Assembly: GCA_013003675.1 (NCBI GenBank)
Contig: JABDIP010000122.1
Coordinates: 1 to 9,107 of the forward strand
Length of the DNA: 9,107 nt
Direction of reading: 5' to 3'
Source: Inquilinus sp.
GTDB lineage: Bacteria > Pseudomonadota > Alphaproteobacteria > DSM-16000 > Inquilinaceae
The notes beneath the pieces are model-generated. The model made no database searches and had not been told where the DNA came from. It saw only the letters and a program-made list of their open reading frames with translations. Each line of letters starts with the position of its first letter. Within the stretch, counting starts at the first letter, position 1. Both the position numbers and the translations under genes were made by a program. Of this stretch, positions 6,705 to 9,107 are shown piece by piece.

Positions 6705-6709
6705 CAACG

Positions 6710-7789
6710 ATGGCGAGTGTTTCGATCAACAGCCTGGACGTGGCATTCGGCACGGTAAAGGTCATCGAGAACCTGAACCTCGATGTCGAGGAGGGCGAGT
6801 TCATCGTGCTGCTCGGTCCCTCGGGCTGTGGCAAATCCACCTTGTTGAATTCGATCGCCGGGCTGCTCGACATCGCCGACGGCGAGATCTGGATCGACGG
6901 CAAGAACGTCACCTGGGAGGAACCCAAGGACCGCGGCATCGGCATGGTGTTCCAGTCCTATGCGCTCTATCCCCGGATGACCGTCGCCGGAAACCTGTCC
7001 TTCGGCCTGAAGATGGCGAAGGTGCCCAAACCGGAGATCGCCGAGCGGATCAAGGGTGCCAGCGAATTGCTGCACATCGACGATCTGATGCACCGCCGGC
7101 CGGTGGAGCTGTCCGGCGGCCAGCGCCAGCGCGTGGCGATCGGCCGGGCGCTGGTGCGCGACGTCAACGTCTATCTGTTCGACGAACCGCTTTCCAACCT
7201 CGACGCCGCCCTGCGCACCGAACTTCGGGTCGAGCTGAAGCGGCTGCATCGCGAACTCGGCAATTCGACGATGATCTATGTGACCCACGACCAGGTCGAG
7301 GCGCTGACCCTGGCCGACCGGATCGCGGTGATGCATGGCGGGATCATCCAGCAGCTGGCGTCGCCGCGCACGATCTACCACCGACCCGCCAACCGGTTCG
7401 TCGCCGGGTTCGTCGGCTCGCCGCGGATGAACTTCATCGCCGGCCATATCGAGACAGGGTCCGGCGACCCGGTCTTCGTCGCCGGGGAAATCGCCCACCC
7501 GCTCGGCGACTACGACTTCGCAGAACCGCCGTCATCCGGGACCGCCGCCGAGCTGGGCATCCGGCCGGAGCATGTGCGCATCGACCCGGACAACGGCGGC
7601 CACACGGTGACCGTGGAGATCGTCGAGCCGATGGGGGCGGAAACCGTGGTGTGGTGCAGCCTGGCCGGACATACCATCGGCCTGCGGCTGGATGGGGACG
7701 CCGCGCACGAACCACAGGACACGTTGAAGGTCGGCTTCCCCGGCGACCGTCTCAACCTCTTCGACAGGGAAACCGGCAGCCGCCTCTAG
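6710..7789 (+). CDS. Sugar ABC transporter ATPase, MalK/UgpC type
   Basis: A 359-residue ATPase that powers the importer on the cytoplasmic face. All catalytic motifs are intact: Walker A GPSGCGKST (36-44), Q-loop Gln82 in MVFQSYALYPRMTV, signature LSGGQRQR (134-141), Walker B VYLFDEP (154-160) with Glu159, D-loop SNLD (162-165) and switch His193 in VTHDQ. A C-terminal TOBE/OB-like regulatory domain follows (about 240-355), including the usual ELGIRPEHV segment. Length is normal for UgpC/MalK proteins. It starts five bases after the permease stop, with AAAGGG about nine bases before the ATG. Because its own operon has one binding protein and two permeases, it is probably dedicated to this importer, although ATPases of this type can serve several systems. 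Confidence 0.95.
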   Translation: MASVSINSLDVAFGTVKVIENLNLDVEEGEFIVLLGPSGCGKSTLLNSIAGLLDIADGEIWIDGKNVTWEEPKDRGIGMVFQSYALYPRMTVAGNLSFGLKMAKVPKPEIAERIKGASELLHIDDLMHRRPVELSGGQRQRVAIGRALVRDVNVYLFDEPLSNLDAALRTELRVELKRLHRELGNSTMIYVTHDQVEALTLADRIAVMHGGIIQQLASPRTIYHRPANRFVAGFVGSPRMNFIAGHIETGSGDPVFVAGEIAHPLGDYDFAEPPSSGTAAELGIRPEHVRIDPDNGGHTVTVEIVEPMGAETVVWCSLAGHTIGLRLDGDAAHEPQDTLKVGFPGDRLNLFDRETGSRL

Positions 7790-7804
7790 CCTTTGGAGAC
7801 TTCC

Positions 7805-8572
7805 GTGACGATTCTCGACCGCCTCTCGTTTCAGCTCTATTCGGCGCGGAACTTCCCGCCGCTTGACGACCAGCTCGCCACCCTGGCCGGGCTCGGCTAC
7901 CGGCTGGTGGAGCCCTATGGCGGCCTGCTCGACAGGGCCGAGGAAATGGCCGCCGCCCTCCGCGATCACCGGCTGGCGGCACCGAGCAGCCATGTCGCCC
8001 TGCCGGCGCTGAAGACCGATTTCGGCGGCACCGTGGCGGCGGCGAAGCAACTCGGCACCACCCTGCTGATCGTTCCGGCGATACCGCCCGGCGAGCGGGA
8101 CAAGGATGCCGAGGGCTGGCGCGGCTTCGGCCGCGAATTGGCCGACCTGCAGGCGGCGCTGGCCGCCGAGGGGATCAGGCTCGCCTGGCACAACCACGAC
8201 TTCGAGTTCCGCAGGACGGCCGCCGGGCTCTGTCCGCTCGACCTGATCTTCGAGGGCGCGCCGGCGCTGCTCTGGGCGGCCGATATCGGCTGGATCGAAC
8301 GGGCCGGCGAGGATAGCGCCGACTGGATCGGCCGCCATCGTGACCGCATCGTCGCCTTCCATATCAAGGACCTCGCCCCGGCCGGCGAGAATCTGGACGA
8401 GGATGGCTGGGCCGATATCGGCCGGGGCACCATCGATTGGCCGCGCCTGCTGCCGGCGATACAGTCGGCGAAGGCCGAGCTGTTCGTGCTGGAGCACGAC
8501 AACCCGAACGATTTCGAGCGCTTCGCGACGCGGTCGCGGGACGCCGTGGCGGCCTGGGCCGTCTCGGCCTGA
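7805..8572 (+). CDS. Xylose-isomerase-like TIM-barrel sugar epimerase/isomerase/hydratase
   Basis: A 255-residue protein of the AP-endonuclease-2/xylose-isomerase-like TIM-barrel family (sugar phosphate isomerase/epimerase). Seen: FQLYSARNFPPLDDQLATLAGLGYRLVEPYG at the N-terminus; AWHNHDFEF (127-135); AADIGWIERAGED (158-170); AFHIKDL (184-190); WADIGRGTIDW (202-212); and FVLEHDNP (227-234). Candidate divalent-metal ligands by family pattern are His129 or His131, Asp160, His186 and Glu230. Members of this subgroup next to Gfo/Idh/MocA enzymes include 3-keto-sugar epimerases and hydratases and inositol-pathway enzymes, so the exact reaction is open. I chose the GTG at 7805 because GGAG lies six bases upstream, at 7795-7798. 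A TTG at 7793 is possible but would overlap that site. It begins 15 bases after the ATPase and is probably cotranscribed. Confidence 0.88.
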   Translation: MTILDRLSFQLYSARNFPPLDDQLATLAGLGYRLVEPYGGLLDRAEEMAAALRDHRLAAPSSHVALPALKTDFGGTVAAAKQLGTTLLIVPAIPPGERDKDAEGWRGFGRELADLQAALAAEGIRLAWHNHDFEFRRTAAGLCPLDLIFEGAPALLWAADIGWIERAGEDSADWIGRHRDRIVAFHIKDLAPAGENLDEDGWADIGRGTIDWPRLLPAIQSAKAELFVLEHDNPNDFERFATRSRDAVAAWAVSA

Positions 8573-8573
8573 T

Positions 8574-8580
8574 GGGAGGG
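8574..8580 (+). promoter_or_regulatory. Ribosome binding site for the oxidoreductase gene
   Basis: GGGAGGG lies six bases before the GTG at 8587. An in-frame ATG at 8572 overlaps the previous stop as TGATG but lacks a good Shine-Dalgarno and would make this purine run coding. The site therefore favours GTG 8587 as the start. Confidence 0.6.
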
Positions 8581-8586
8581 ACCGAC

Positions 8587-9107
8587 GTGGAAACCCTGGG
8601 CGTCGGCCTGATCGGCTGCGGCAACATCTCAGGCATCTACCTGCGCAACGTCCCGCGCTGCCCGGGGCTCGAGATGCGGGCGGTCGCCGATGCGAGACCG
8701 GCGGCGGCCGAGGCGCAGGGCCGCAAGTTCGGCGTGCCGGCGGTCTCGGTCGACGCGCTGCTCGGCCGCGACGACATCGACATCGTCATCAACCTGACGG
8801 TCCCCGACGCCCATGCCCCGGTGATCGTCGAGGCGCTGTCCGCCGGCAAGCACGTCTTCTCGGAAAAGCCGCTGGCGACCGATCTGGCGGCGGCCCGCGC
8901 CATCGTCGCCGAGGCCGAGGCGCGCGGCCTTCGCCTCGGCTGCGCGCCGGATACGTTTCTGGGCGCCGGCGGCCGGCTGGCGCGCCGGCTGGTCGACGAC
9001 GGCACGGTCGGCCGGATCCTCTCCGGCACGGCCTTCTTCATGTCCCATGGCATGGAGCACTGGCACCCGGATCCGGAGTTCTTCTTCAAGCCCGGCGGCG
9101 GGCCGGT
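8587..9107 (+). CDS. Gfo/Idh/MocA-family NAD(P)-dependent sugar oxidoreductase, 3'-truncated
   Basis: The first 173 codons of a Gfo/Idh/MocA dehydrogenase; the window ends before the stop (the family is usually 330-390 residues). The Rossmann fold is at the N-terminus, with GVGLIGCGNISGIY (5-18) and the acidic residue Asp35 at the end of the second strand, which commonly favours NAD, though Arg37 follows. DIDIVINLTVPDAHAPVIVEALSAGKHVFSEKPLATD (63-99) contains the EKP motif with Lys94. Then come GCAPDTFLGAGGRLARRLVDDGTVG and HGMEHWHPDPEFFFKPGGGP, typical of a sugar-oxidising subgroup often found beside ABC importers and TIM-barrel epimerases. It probably oxidises or reduces a ring hydroxyl of the imported sugar or a derivative, in partnership with the preceding gene. 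An alternative ATG start at 8572 is possible. Confidence 0.92.
   Translation, partial: METLGVGLIGCGNISGIYLRNVPRCPGLEMRAVADARPAAAEAQGRKFGVPAVSVDALLGRDDIDIVINLTVPDAHAPVIVEALSAGKHVFSEKPLATDLAAARAIVAEAEARGLRLGCAPDTFLGAGGRLARRLVDDGTVGRILSGTAFFMSHGMEHWHPDPEFFFKPGGGP

Noticed and set aside
5927..6709. Long in-frame extension upstream of the ATPase start
   Set aside because: It overlaps the second permease in another frame and reads as Arg/His-rich out-of-frame translation. The Walker-type protein starts normally at the ATG at 6710.
1..9107. Mobile element, CRISPR array, tRNA, rRNA or riboswitch
   Set aside because: No transposase or integrase motif, regularly spaced direct repeats, cloverleaf with CCA-end features or known aptamer core was seen by eye. 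A covariance-model scan would be needed to exclude small RNAs fully.

Overview
This is a GC-rich window with the codon use and gene content of an alphaproteobacterium, probably Rhodospirillales or Hyphomicrobiales-like. That placement is inferred from the protein families and GC bias; no rRNA or other marker gene is present. Genes are packed tightly. The longest stretch without a gene is about 214 bases, the control region between the two divergent transcription units.

Left part (1-1499): the 3' portion of a plus-strand gene whose start lies before the window. It encodes a modular protein with an Ala-rich linker, a short E..LW...YL..YP.G.FA repeat, a peptidoglycan-binding-type domain and a TM1410/GH114-like glycosidase barrel. 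The first 48 bases form a perfect 17-bp inverted repeat, which may be a fold-back artefact. This gene faces the next unit tail to tail and looks unrelated to it.

Middle part (1546-3564): a minus-strand two-gene unit, a LacI-family repressor followed by an RraA-like aldolase/decarboxylase, joined by an ATGA overlap. Upstream of the repressor is a 214-base divergent control region. It contains a consensus TTGACA box, a perfect 14-bp palindrome (TGTAATCGATTACA) typical of LacI-family operators, and a small 5'-leader hairpin.

Right part (3565-9107): a plus-strand operon encoding a CUT1-type sugar importer and two sugar-modifying enzymes. In order they are a periplasmic binding protein of the glucose/mannose type, two inner-membrane permeases, a MalK/UgpC-type ATPase, a xylose-isomerase-like TIM-barrel epimerase/isomerase/hydratase, and a Gfo/Idh/MocA NAD(P)-dependent oxidoreductase cut by the window end. 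Gaps are 4-base overlaps to about 15 bases, except for a 78-base spacer holding a hairpin after the binding-protein gene.

Taken together, 3465-9107 reads as a locally regulated locus for uptake and oxidation of a sugar or glycoside. The repressor probably binds the palindrome and releases when the imported sugar or a derivative is bound. The TIM-barrel protein plus the Gfo/Idh/MocA enzyme suggest chemistry at C2-C4 of the sugar ring, for example via a 3-keto intermediate. The linked RraA-like enzyme suggests that a 2-oxo-acid is cleaved or decarboxylated somewhere in the pathway. The substrate cannot be fixed from sequence alone. I see no mobile element, CRISPR array, tRNA or rRNA.
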